Source of the DNA: Actinomycetes bacterium
GTDB taxonomy: Bacteria > Actinomycetota > Actinomycetes > Propionibacteriales > Nocardioidaceae
DNA: 10,137 bases
Assembly (NCBI GenBank): GCA_029779385.1
Contig: JAKPAQ010000170.1
Coordinates: 1 to 10,137, forward strand
Direction: 5' to 3'
A model generated the notes under the pieces. The model made no database searches. It had not been told where the DNA came from and saw only the letters and a program-made list of their open reading frames with translations. Position numbers and translations under genes: made by a program. Below are positions 1 through 6,296 of the stretch, piece by piece; positions within the stretch are counted from its first letter, which is position 1, and each line of letters begins with the position of its first letter.

Positions 1-131
1 CCGGCGAAGACTGGCTTGACCCCGACTGGTTCCGGTTCGGCGCCTCCTCCCTGCTAAACGACCGACTGCTGCAACGGCAGAAAATGCTCACTGGCCGGTA
101 CAGCGGCCCCGACTACGTCACCTTGGACTGA
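1..131 (+). CDS. deoC: Deoxyribose-phosphate aldolase, C-terminal fragment (cut by left window edge)
   Basis: Only the last 42 codons are in the window (frame from base 3, stop TGA at 129-131). They read GEDWLDPDWFRFGASSLLND and end in GRYSGPDYVTLD, a tail I recognise from actinobacterial DeoC, including the phosphate-binding FRFGASS segment that closes the TIM barrel. DeoC is a cytosolic class I (Schiff-base) aldolase that cleaves 2-deoxyribose-5-phosphate to glyceraldehyde-3-phosphate and acetaldehyde. The catalytic lysine lies upstream and cannot be checked. The ALDH start follows 5 bp after the stop, so the two genes are almost certainly co-transcribed and the ALDH would consume the acetaldehyde. 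Identification rests on the short tail plus the context. Confidence 0.9.
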   Translation, partial: GEDWLDPDWFRFGASSLLNDRLLQRQKMLTGRYSGPDYVTLD

Positions 132-136
132 TTCTG

Positions 137-1576
137 ATGCCCGGTTTCGAATACGCTCCAGCGCCCGAGTCGCGCGCCATCGTCGATTTGGCCGCCAGTT
201 ACGGCCTGTTCATTGACGGCGAGTTCACCGACGGCGGCGGCAACGCTTTTAAGACAGTGAACCCGGCGAACGAAGAAGTCCTTGCCGAGGTTTCGTGTGC
301 CGATGCCGGCGACGTCGATCGCGCAGTCAAGGCCGCGCGGCGTGCCCACACCAAAGTTTGGGGGCCGATGCCCGGTCGCGAACGCGCCAAATACCTGTTT
401 CGGATCGCCCGGATTTTGGCCGAACGCAGTCGCGAGTTCGCCGTCCTAGAAACTCTCGACAACGGCAAGCCGATCAAAGAGTCGCGCGACGTTGACGTGC
501 CGCTGGCGTCTCAGTGGTTCTTCTACAACGCTGGCTGGGCCGACAAACTCGAGCACGCCGGACTCGGCCCGAACCCGAAATCTCTCGGGGTGGCCGCCCA
601 AGTCATCCCGTGGAACTTCCCGCTGCTGATGCTGGCGTGGAAAGTCGCGCCCGCTTTGGCCGCGGGCAACACGGTCGTGCTCAAACCAGCCGAAACCACA
701 CCGCTGAGCGCCCTGCTTTTCGCCGAGGTGTGCCGCCAAGCCGAACTGCCGGCGGGCGTCGTCAACATCATCACCGGCGCTGGCGAAACCGGCCAACTCT
801 TGGTCGCTCACCCCGACGTGAACAAGGTCGCGTTCACTGGTTCGACGCCAGTTGGTCAAGAGATCGCACGCACGGTCGCAGGCACCGACAAGGCGCTGAC
901 CCTCGAACTCGGCGGCAAGGCCGCAAACATCGTCTTCGACGACGCGCCGATCGACCAGGCCATCGAAGGGATCGTCCGCGGGATCTTCTTCAACCAAGGT
1001 CACGTCTGCTGCGCCGGCTCGCGGCTGCTCGTCCAAGAGAGCATCGCCGACGAAGTCCTCGAACGCCTCAAGTCGCGGATGCAAACGCTGCGCCTGGGTG
1101 ACCCACTCGACAAGAACACCGACGTCGGCGCGATCAACTCGGCCGAACAACTCGCCCGGATCAAGGCCTTGGCCGCCACCGGAGACGAGGAAGGCGCCGA
1201 GCGCTGGAGCGCGCCGTGCGAACTGCCCGACCGCGGTTTCTGGTACGCGCCAACGATCTTCACCGGCGTCACTCAAGCGCACCGCATCGCCCGCGAAGAG
1301 ATCTTCGGCCCGGTCCTTTCGGTGCTGACCTTCCGCACGCCAGCTGAAGCGATCGAAAAAGCCAACAACACGCCATACGGCCTTTCGGCCGGGGTGTGGA
1401 CCGAAAAAGGTTCGCGGATTCTGGCGATGGCGAACGAACTTCGCGCCGGCGTCGTCTGGGCGAACACGTTCAACCAGTTCGATCCGGCCTCGCCGTTCGG
1501 CGGCTACAAGGAGTCCGGTTACGGCCGAGAGGGTGGCCGACAGGGGCTGGCCTCCTACCTGCAGGAGGCACGATGA
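137..1576 (+). CDS. NAD-dependent aldehyde dehydrogenase, full length, catalytically complete
   Basis: A 479-residue protein of normal ALDH length. It oxidises an aldehyde to the acid with NAD(P)+ in the cytosol; the likely substrate is acetaldehyde released by DeoC. Visible landmarks are PWN at 158-160 (N160, oxyanion hole), K183 in VLKPAE (cofactor ribose), the FTGSTPVG Rossmann loop at 233-240, the general base E257 in LELGGK, the nucleophile C291 in GHVCCAGS (the family usually has GQ; here H289), E388 in EEIFGPV, and the C-terminal SPFGGYKESGYGREGG at 452-467. The ATG at 137 is 5 bp after the deoC stop. I see no Shine-Dalgarno there, so translation probably depends on ribosomes arriving from deoC. 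The N-terminus MPGFEYAPAPESR supports this start. The stop overlaps the next start as ATGA at 1573-1576. Calling acetaldehyde the substrate is an inference from context. Confidence 0.95.
   Translation: MPGFEYAPAPESRAIVDLAASYGLFIDGEFTDGGGNAFKTVNPANEEVLAEVSCADAGDVDRAVKAARRAHTKVWGPMPGRERAKYLFRIARILAERSREFAVLETLDNGKPIKESRDVDVPLASQWFFYNAGWADKLEHAGLGPNPKSLGVAAQVIPWNFPLLMLAWKVAPALAAGNTVVLKPAETTPLSALLFAEVCRQAELPAGVVNIITGAGETGQLLVAHPDVNKVAFTGSTPVGQEIARTVAGTDKALTLELGGKAANIVFDDAPIDQAIEGIVRGIFFNQGHVCCAGSRLLVQESIADEVLERLKSRMQTLRLGDPLDKNTDVGAINSAEQLARIKALAATGDEEGAERWSAPCELPDRGFWYAPTIFTGVTQAHRIAREEIFGPVLSVLTFRTPAEAIEKANNTPYGLSAGVWTEKGSRILAMANELRAGVVWANTFNQFDPASPFGGYKESGYGREGGRQGLASYLQEAR
1563..1568 (+). promoter_or_regulatory. 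Strong ribosome binding site that fixes the start of the second ALDH-fold gene
   Basis: AGGAGG ends 4 bases before the ATG at 1573, inside the last codons of the preceding ALDH. It argues for the 1573 start over an in-frame upstream ATG at 1396, whose 59 extra residues are only an out-of-frame reading of the ALDH gene. Confidence 0.85.
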
Positions 1577-2427
1577 GCGACCGCGTAGAAGTCCGCAAGA
1601 CTCACAAACTGTTCATCGGTGGTGCATTCCCACGTTCGGAATCGGGCCGAACCTACGAGGTGCTCTCAGCTCGCGGAAAGTTCTTGGCGAACGCTTCAAA
1701 GGCCTCGCGCAAGGATGGGCGAAATGCGGTCACTGCCGCTCGCAAGGCGTTCGGCGGTTGGGCTAAGCGCACCGGCTACAACCGGGGCCAGATCCTGTAT
1801 CGCGTGGCCGAAGTGATGGAAGGTCGCCGCGACCAGTTCGTCGCCGATGTGCGCGCCGCCGAAGGAGTCTCGGAAAAGCGCGCCAACGCGATCGTCGACT
1901 CGGCGATTGACACTTGGGTTTGGTACGCCGGTTGGGCCGACAAGATCGCTCAAGTCGCGGGCAACGCGAACGCCGTCAACGGCCCGTTCTTCAACTTGAC
2001 CTCACCCGAGCCGACTGGCGTGATCGCAATCGCGGCACCACAAGAGTCCTCGCTGCTTGGCCTCGTTGAAGTGTTGGCGCCAGTCCTTGCGGCCGGAAAT
2101 TGCGCAGTTTTGGTGTCCTCGAACGATCGGCCCCTACCGGCGGTCACCCTGGCTGAAGTGCTCGCGACCGCCGATGTGCCCGGCGGAGTAGTCAATATCT
2201 TGACCGGCGACATCGCCGAGATCGGCCCCTGGTTGGCGACCCATCAAGACGTCAACGGCCTAGACCTCACCGGTGTCGACGATCCTGAGATTGCTCGCTC
2301 CTTGGAGGCCGACGCAGCGGTCAACCTCAAACGGATCGTTCGACCCGAAGCGGCCACCGGTGAGTCGTTGAGCCGGATCACCAACTTCGTTGAGGCCAAG
2401 ACGGTCTGGCACCCGATCGGCGTGTGA
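1573..2427 (+). CDS. Catalytically dead, short aldehyde dehydrogenase-fold protein (ALDH16 C-terminal-domain-like)
   Basis: A 284-residue protein that aligns by eye with the first ~250 residues of an ALDH and then stops. HKLFIGGAFP (11-20) matches the FIDGEF start, WYAGWADKI (117-125) matches FYNAGWADKL, AGNCAVLVSS (174-183) matches AGNTVVLKPAE, and GGVVNILTG (204-212) is the NAD-fold strand. The active-site residues are gone: PWNFP is replaced by PQESS (156-160), the cofactor lysine is V181, the FTGS loop has become LTGVDD, and the chain ends before the ELGGK glutamate and the cysteine loop. It closes with a distinct tail, EAKTVWHPIGV. Gene and frame are intact (strong SD, ATGA coupling), so it is not a decayed pseudogene. 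Inference: a non-catalytic partner subunit of the upstream ALDH. An independent cofactor-binding role is possible. Confidence 0.88.
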   Translation: MSDRVEVRKTHKLFIGGAFPRSESGRTYEVLSARGKFLANASKASRKDGRNAVTAARKAFGGWAKRTGYNRGQILYRVAEVMEGRRDQFVADVRAAEGVSEKRANAIVDSAIDTWVWYAGWADKIAQVAGNANAVNGPFFNLTSPEPTGVIAIAAPQESSLLGLVEVLAPVLAAGNCAVLVSSNDRPLPAVTLAEVLATADVPGGVVNILTGDIAEIGPWLATHQDVNGLDLTGVDDPEIARSLEADAAVNLKRIVRPEAATGESLSRITNFVEAKTVWHPIGV

Positions 2428-2451
2428 GCACGGTCCCAGGTGAGCACGGTC
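2424..2451 (+). repeat. 12-bp tandem direct repeat, GTGAGCACGGTC
   Basis: Two perfect copies at 2424-2435 and 2440-2451, separated by 4 bp (16-bp period). The first copy overlaps the stop codon of the dead ALDH, and the second sits where a -35 element for the kinase promoter would fall. It could be a regulator site or a local duplication; no hairpin forms from it. Confidence 0.6.
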
Positions 2452-2467
2452 GCGGTTTAGATATCCT
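2440..2467 (+). promoter_or_regulatory. Putative leaderless promoter of the uridine-kinase-like gene
   Basis: TATCCT at 2462-2467 fits the actinobacterial -10 pattern TANNNT, and its last T lies exactly 7 bases before the A of ATG 2474. That places the transcription start on the initiator codon. No Shine-Dalgarno is present upstream of the ATG, as expected for a leaderless mRNA. The best -35 candidate, GTGAGC at 2440-2445 with a 16-bp spacer, is weak. Confidence 0.5.
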
Positions 2468-2473
2468 CACCCA

Positions 2474-3061
2474 ATGCCGCATGTCGTGATCTTGGCCGGA
2501 CCGTCGGGTTCGGGTAAGTCTCATCTGGCCGAACGACTCGGTTGGACGGTGCTGAGGTTGGACGATTTCTATCATCCGGTCGACCAACCGGGACTGCCGG
2601 TGAGCACCCTGGGGATTCCCGATTGGGACGACGTCGGCACCTGGAATATCGATGCGGCAATGAGCGCCATCGAAGAACTGTGCCGAACTGGCCGAACGGC
2701 CGTGCCGATCTACGACATTTCAGTCAGCCGGGCGACCGGCACGCGCGAAGTGGTACTGACCGGTGACCGGTTCATCGCCGAGGGCCTGTTCGCTGCCGTG
2801 ATCGTCGCGCCATGCCAAGATGCCGGGCTACTGTCAGCGGCGATCTGCCTAACCCGGCCTCGACTCGTAGTTTTCGCTCTTCGGCTGGCTCGCGACCTGC
2901 GCGAGTCACGCAAACCACCGCTGACTCTGGTACGTCGAGGATGGCGACTAATGAAAGACCAGCCGCGAGTCGTAGCCGAAGCAGTGGCCGCGGGCTGCAA
3001 ACCGATGAGTCCGCGGCAGGCCTACCGCCAGCTCAACTCTGCGCAGCAAAACCAGGCTTGA
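2474..3061 (+). CDS. udk: Uridine/cytidine kinase-like P-loop kinase
   Basis: A 195-residue protein of the uridine kinase/phosphoribulokinase-type P-loop NTPase group. It would phosphorylate uridine or cytidine to UMP/CMP using a nucleoside triphosphate, in the cytosol. Motifs: Walker A GPSGSGKS at 9-16, acidic motif DDFYHP at 30-35 (D30/D31, sugar-binding and catalytic side), [10 protein letters not shown] at 49-58 matching the PDWDHP-like loop of the family, PIYDISVSR at 78-86, FIAEGLFA at 100-107 (E103), and a basic LID-like [12 protein letters not shown] at 138-149. The gene is preceded by a leaderless-type promoter instead of an SD. Its last 29 bp overlap the 3' end of add on the other strand. 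Substrate is inferred from motifs and from the surrounding pyrimidine-salvage genes; this actinobacterial subfamily is shorter than E. coli Udk, so another nucleoside is possible. Confidence 0.83.
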   Translation: MPHVVILAGPSGSGKSHLAERLGWTVLRLDDFYHPVDQPGLPVSTLGIPDWDDVGTWNIDAAMSAIEELCRTGRTAVPIYDISVSRATGTREVVLTGDRFIAEGLFAAVIVAPCQDAGLLSAAICLTRPRLVVFALRLARDLRESRKPPLTLVRRGWRLMKDQPRVVAEAVAAGCKPMSPRQAYRQLNSAQQNQA

Positions 3062-4112
3062 CCACGTCGTTGATTAGCGTCAAGCGCTCATCGAACGGCA
3101 AGAAGGCGCTCTTCATCGCGTTGACGGTGAACCAACGCAGGTCGCCGACGCTGTAGCCAAACGCATCAACCAACAGGCTCATCTCGTTACCGATGGAAGT
3201 ACCGCTCATTAGCCGGTTGTCGCTGTTGATCGTCACCCGAAAACCAAGCTCGGCCAGCGGCCCGATGGGATGATCGGCGATCGTTTTCATGCCCGCAACC
3301 GCGCTGGTTTGCAGGTTTGAGGACGGACACATTTCCAACGGGATCCGAGTATCGCGGATATAGCTGGCGAGCCGGCCGAGTTTCGCTGGCTCGCTCGTGA
3401 AGTCAATGTCGTCGACGATTCGCACGCCATGGCCCAACCGGTCGGCTCCGCACCGCTGAACGGCCTGCCAGATCGACGGCAGCCCGAAGGCTTCACCGGC
3501 ATGGATCGTGAATCGCACGTTCTCGCGGCGCAGGTACTCGAACGCTTCGAGGTGCAAGATCGGCGGGAAGCCATCCTCGGCACCAGCAATATCGAAACCG
3601 AAAACTCCACGATCGCGGTACTGCACCACGGTCTCGGCGATTTCGAGTCCGCGTGAGGCGTGCCGCATCGCAGTCAACAGTTGGCCAACCACCATCGGTC
3701 GGCCCTGTTCATTGACTTGACGAACACCCTCATCGATGCCGGCCTGAACCGCCTCGACCGTCTCGCCGATAGTCAGTCCGTCGCGCTGATGCTGTTCAGG
3801 CGCCCAGCGAAGTTCGGCATAGACGACGTTGTCGGCGGCCAAATCCAAGACGGCCTCGCGGGCAACTCGCGCCAAATCTTCGGGTCTTTGCATGACCGCG
3901 ACGGTGTGTTCAAACGTCTCCAAATAGCGCACCAGCGAACCTGAAGAGGCCGCGTCGGTGAACCACTGACCCAATTCTGCTGCCGGGGCTGGAAGTTCAT
4001 GTCCGATCTGGGCGGCAATGTCGGCCACCGTGCTTGGCCGGACTCCGCCGTCGAGGTGTTCGTGCAACGCCACCTTGGGCACTGCTGCAATCTGGGCTGC
4101 AGTGGCTCTCAT
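3033..4112 (-). CDS. add: Adenosine deaminase
   Basis: A 359-residue zinc-dependent amidohydrolase of normal ADA length. It hydrolyses adenosine and deoxyadenosine to inosine and deoxyinosine plus ammonia in the cytosol. Visible in order: LHEHLDGG at 16-23 with zinc ligands H17 and H19, DIAGAE at 174-179 (substrate loop), HAGEA at 204-208 (H204 zinc ligand, E207 proton donor), RLGHGVRI at 225-232 (H228), CPSSNLQT at 262-269, and NSDNRLMS at 296-303 (D298 zinc ligand). Vertebrate ADA has Asp-Asp in the last motif; here it is Asp-Asn, which I believe is usual in actinobacterial ADAs. The ATG at 4112 overlaps the MaoC stop as ATGA; the SD (GATGGA-like) is weak, so coupling is likely. The 3' end runs 29 bp into the convergent kinase gene. 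Confidence 0.95.
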   Translation of the reverse strand: MRATAAQIAAVPKVALHEHLDGGVRPSTVADIAAQIGHELPAPAAELGQWFTDAASSGSLVRYLETFEHTVAVMQRPEDLARVAREAVLDLAADNVVYAELRWAPEQHQRDGLTIGETVEAVQAGIDEGVRQVNEQGRPMVVGQLLTAMRHASRGLEIAETVVQYRDRGVFGFDIAGAEDGFPPILHLEAFEYLRRENVRFTIHAGEAFGLPSIWQAVQRCGADRLGHGVRIVDDIDFTSEPAKLGRLASYIRDTRIPLEMCPSSNLQTSAVAGMKTIADHPIGPLAELGFRVTINSDNRLMSGTSIGNEMSLLVDAFGYSVGDLRWFTVNAMKSAFLPFDERLTLINDVVKPGFAAQS

Positions 4113-4567
4113 GGCGTGTCCATCAACAAGGTGACGGTTTCGGCGATGCAGGCCGGCTTTTCCGACCCTTTGATTTCTACAGTGTGCTGAATCGTCACTT
4201 GCTGCCCTTTCTCGATGTCGCGAACCTCGAGGACCTCAACGCGCACCCGGATCTTGGAGCCGACCCGGACCGGTGCCATGAACCGGACACGGTTTAGGCC
4301 GTAGTTGACTCGGGCCCGATCGCCGGCGAATGCATACACCTGCGCGCTCAGAAACGGCAGCATCGAAAGCGTCAGGTAGCCGTGGGCGATGGTTGCGCCG
4401 AACGGGCCATCGGCCGCGCGCTCTGGGTCGATGTGGATCCACTGGCGGTCCCCGGTTGCGTCGGCGAACATATCGATTCGATCTTGACCAATTTCAACCC
4501 AAGAACTGGAACCGATCTCCGTCCCAGCGGCAGCAGCAATCTCGGCGCGGTCGTTCAAAATGAGCAT
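4109..4567 (-). CDS. MaoC-like (R)-specific enoyl-CoA hydratase, Rv0130/HtdZ-type
   Basis: A 152-residue single hot-dog-domain protein. The family hydrates trans-2-enoyl-CoA to (R)-3-hydroxyacyl-CoA. The hydratase-2 motif is present: [18 protein letters not shown] at 34-51, with the catalytic pair D40 and H45, then the helix segment [11 protein letters not shown] at 61-71 and the strand [15 protein letters not shown] at 89-103. From memory it closely resembles Mycobacterium tuberculosis Rv0130 (HtdZ), including the same D40/H45 numbering. Its place between deoA and add is odd, since no fatty-acid or polyhydroxyalkanoate gene is near. The start overlaps no gene: 26 bp separate it from the deoA stop, and a leaderless-type promoter sits there. 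It is coupled to add by ATGA. The physiological substrate is unknown. Confidence 0.88.
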   Translation of the reverse strand: MLILNDRAEIAAAAGTEIGSSSWVEIGQDRIDMFADATGDRQWIHIDPERAADGPFGATIAHGYLTLSMLPFLSAQVYAFAGDRARVNYGLNRVRFMAPVRVGSKIRVRVEVLEVRDIEKGQQVTIQHTVEIKGSEKPACIAETVTLLMDTP

Positions 4568-4573
4568 GCCTCG

Positions 4574-4604
4574 AACCTATCTGGTTGGTGGAGTCAGCTT
4601 TCAA
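4574..4604 (-). promoter_or_regulatory. Putative leaderless promoter of the maoC-add pair, starting inside deoA
   Basis: Reading the minus strand, TTGAAA (4604-4599) is followed 19 bp later by TAGGTT (4579-4574), which fits TANNNT. Six bases then separate it from the ATG at 4567, so transcription would start on the initiator A. GAGG lies only one base from the ATG, too close to act as a normal SD. The -35 lies within the last codons of deoA. This is the only minus-strand junction that is not a 4-base overlap. Confidence 0.55.
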
Positions 4605-5883
4605 CTCTGGCAAGTATCAGCGGTTTAGCCGCAGTGAACTCATTGCCAATCGAGTAACTGTCAGTCAGTGCCGCCAACGCCAACTCGAAGCGTTCTGGGG
4701 TGTCAGTGTGCAGGGTCATGAGTGCGCTACCGGCCGTCACGTGATCGCCGGGTTTGGCGTGCAACTCGACTCCGGCACCTGCCTGGACGGCCTCGCCGGG
4801 GCCCGAACGGCCAGCGCCGAGCCGCCAAGCAGCAACCCCGACAGCCATCGCGTCAAGCGAGGTGAGCACACCGGTATCAGATGCGGTGACGGTGAACGTT
4901 TCGCGAGCGGTCGGCAGTGGCGCGTGCGGGTCGCCGCCTTGCGCGGCAATCATCTTGACCCACGCGTCCATCGCCCGACCGTCGGCCAAAGCGTCCGCCG
5001 GATCGATTTCGGTTCGCCCAGCACCTGCAAGCATTTCGCGGGCCAAGGCAATCGTCAGTTCGACCACATCGGCAGGCCCGCCACCAGCAAGCACTTCAAC
5101 TGACTCGCGAACTTCGAGGGCGTTCCCGGCCGTGAGCCCAAGGGGCGTACTCATCTCCGTTAGCAACGCGACCGTGTTCACGCCGGCGTCAGCACCGAGT
5201 GCCACCATCGTTTCGGCCAGTTCGCGAGCCGACTCTTCAGTTTTCATGAAGGCGCCAGAGCCGACCTTGACGTCCAAGACGAGCGCCCCGGTTCCTTCAG
5301 CGATCTTCTTGCTCATGATCGAACTGGCGATCAACGCGATCGATTCGACCGTGCCGGTGACGTCGCGCAAGGCATAAAGCTTTTTGTCCGCCGGCGCCAA
5401 GCCCGAACCGGCAGCGCAGATCACCGCACCGACATCACGCAGTTGGGTCATCATCTGCTCGTTTGACAATGCCGCCTGCCAACCGGGAATCGACTCCAGT
5501 TTGTCGAGCGTGCCGCCGGTGTGGCCGAGCCCGCGACCAGAAAGTTGCGGCACGGCAACCCCGCAGGCGGCAACCAGCGGGGCCAGCGGCAGAGTGATCT
5601 TGTCGCCTACCCCGCCAGTGCTGTGCTTGTCTGCCGTTGGCATCGGCAGCGACGAAAAGTCCATCCGTTCGCCGGTAGCGATCATCGCGGATGTCCAGCG
5701 CGCGATTTCGCGCCGGTCCATCCCGTTGAGCAAGATCGCCATCGCTAGGGCAGACATTTGCTCGTCGGCAACTACGCCACGAGTGTAGGCATCAACAACC
5801 CAGGAGATTTGTTCATCTGTTAGTCGTTGACCGTCACGCTTGGCGACGATCACGTCAGTTGGCGCAAACGGTTCGGGCGTCAT
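4594..5883 (-). CDS. deoA: Thymidine / pyrimidine-nucleoside phosphorylase
   Basis: A 429-residue protein of the length usual for the thymidine/pyrimidine-nucleoside phosphorylase family. It splits thymidine or deoxyuridine (and perhaps uridine) with phosphate into base and (deoxy)ribose-1-phosphate. The phosphate-binding loop DKHSTGGVGDK is at 85-95, the family signature SGRGLGHTGGTLDKLE at 115-130, PADKKLYALRDVTGTVESI at 164-182 (base-binding Arg and Ser region), SKKIAEG at 191-197 and DVKVGSGAFMK at 204-214; the C-terminal alpha/beta domain carries the conserved HAKPGDHV at 375-382. The residue before LSGRG is Q113, where E. coli DeoA has Met and Bacillus-type Pdp has Lys, so the uridine/thymidine preference cannot be read off. 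ATG 5883 overlaps the cdd stop as ATGA; no good SD is visible, which suggests coupled translation. Confidence 0.95.
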   Translation of the reverse strand: MTPEPFAPTDVIVAKRDGQRLTDEQISWVVDAYTRGVVADEQMSALAMAILLNGMDRREIARWTSAMIATGERMDFSSLPMPTADKHSTGGVGDKITLPLAPLVAACGVAVPQLSGRGLGHTGGTLDKLESIPGWQAALSNEQMMTQLRDVGAVICAAGSGLAPADKKLYALRDVTGTVESIALIASSIMSKKIAEGTGALVLDVKVGSGAFMKTEESARELAETMVALGADAGVNTVALLTEMSTPLGLTAGNALEVRESVEVLAGGGPADVVELTIALAREMLAGAGRTEIDPADALADGRAMDAWVKMIAAQGGDPHAPLPTARETFTVTASDTGVLTSLDAMAVGVAAWRLGAGRSGPGEAVQAGAGVELHAKPGDHVTAGSALMTLHTDTPERFELALAALTDSYSIGNEFTAAKPLILARVES

Positions 5884-6296
5884 TTCAGGTCCGTACTGTC
5901 GAATGCGTCAGGCAGGATTTCGGTTAGCGGCTTGACCCCCGAAGAAGTCAAGAGTTCGCAAGTCGGACCGCCGTTCTCCCACAAGATCTGCCGACAGCGA
6001 CCGCACGGCATGACCGGCTCACCGTTGCCTTCAACGCAGACGACCGCCCGCAAGCGGCCACCACCGGTTGAATGCAGCGCCGAAACCATGCCGCACTCGG
6101 CACACAGCGCAACACCGTAGGCGGCGTTCTCGACGTTGCAGCCCAATACGACACGGCCGTCATCGACCAAACCGGCGGCACCGACTTTGTAGTTCGAGTA
6201 CGGCGCATAGGCCCGCTGCATCACCTCGGTGGCGTAACCCTGCAACGCCTTCCAGTCGACCGGTGCGTCGGTCGGAGTGAATCCGAACTCGCTCAT
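5880..6296 (-). CDS. cdd: Cytidine deaminase, homotetrameric type
   Basis: A 138-residue protein matching the short, tetrameric cytidine deaminase class (as in Bacillus), as opposed to the long dimeric E. coli type. It converts cytidine and deoxycytidine to uridine and deoxyuridine plus ammonia. Motifs: YAPYSNYKVGAA at 30-41, NVENAAYG at 54-61 (ribose contacts N54, E56), CAEC at 65-68 with zinc ligand C65 and catalytic E67, and PCGRCRQ at 97-103 with zinc ligands C98 and C101. All zinc ligands are intact. An AAGGGA at 6305-6310 gives a modest SD 8 bases before the ATG. Both ends overlap neighbours as ATGA, so it is in the same transcript as the permeases and deoA, feeding deoxyuridine to the phosphorylase. 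Confidence 0.96.
   Translation of the reverse strand: MSEFGFTPTDAPVDWKALQGYATEVMQRAYAPYSNYKVGAAGLVDDGRVVLGCNVENAAYGVALCAECGMVSALHSTGGGRLRAVVCVEGNGEPVMPCGRCRQILWENGGPTCELLTSSGVKPLTEILPDAFDSTDLK

Noticed and set aside
446..1282. 278-codon minus-strand open frame antisense to the ALDH
   Set aside because: It lies wholly opposite a gene with clear ALDH motifs. Long antisense frames are expected in GC-rich genes, and its translation shows no recognisable domain or RBS.
1396..1572. Upstream in-frame ATG that would lengthen the dead ALDH by 59 residues
   Set aside because: The extra residues are an arginine-rich out-of-frame reading of the preceding ALDH. The ATG at 1573 has a strong SD and a FIGGAF start that aligns with other ALDHs.
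1..2427. Bacterial microcompartment for acetaldehyde handling
   Set aside because: DeoC plus ALDH occurs in some microcompartment loci, but no shell-protein gene is in the window and the ALDH lacks an obvious extra encapsulation peptide at either end.
2428..2473. Possible intrinsic terminator after the deoC-ALDH operon
   Set aside because: The gap contains a direct repeat, not an inverted one, and has no T-run; no stable hairpin could be drawn.
2677..2704. Repeated GGCCGAAC-type motifs within the kinase gene
   Set aside because: They are explained by coding for Arg-Thr-Gly-Arg-Thr in GC-rich codons, and the same words are scattered through other genes in the window.
2812..3156. 114-codon plus-strand frame across the kinase and add 3' ends
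   Set aside because: It overlaps the kinase in another frame, has Ser/Arg-rich composition with no motif, and no RBS. It is a shadow.
4754..5377. 207-codon plus-strand frame inside deoA
   Set aside because: Antisense to strongly conserved phosphorylase motifs; its Ala/Ser/Pro-rich product is typical of antisense reading in GC-rich DNA.
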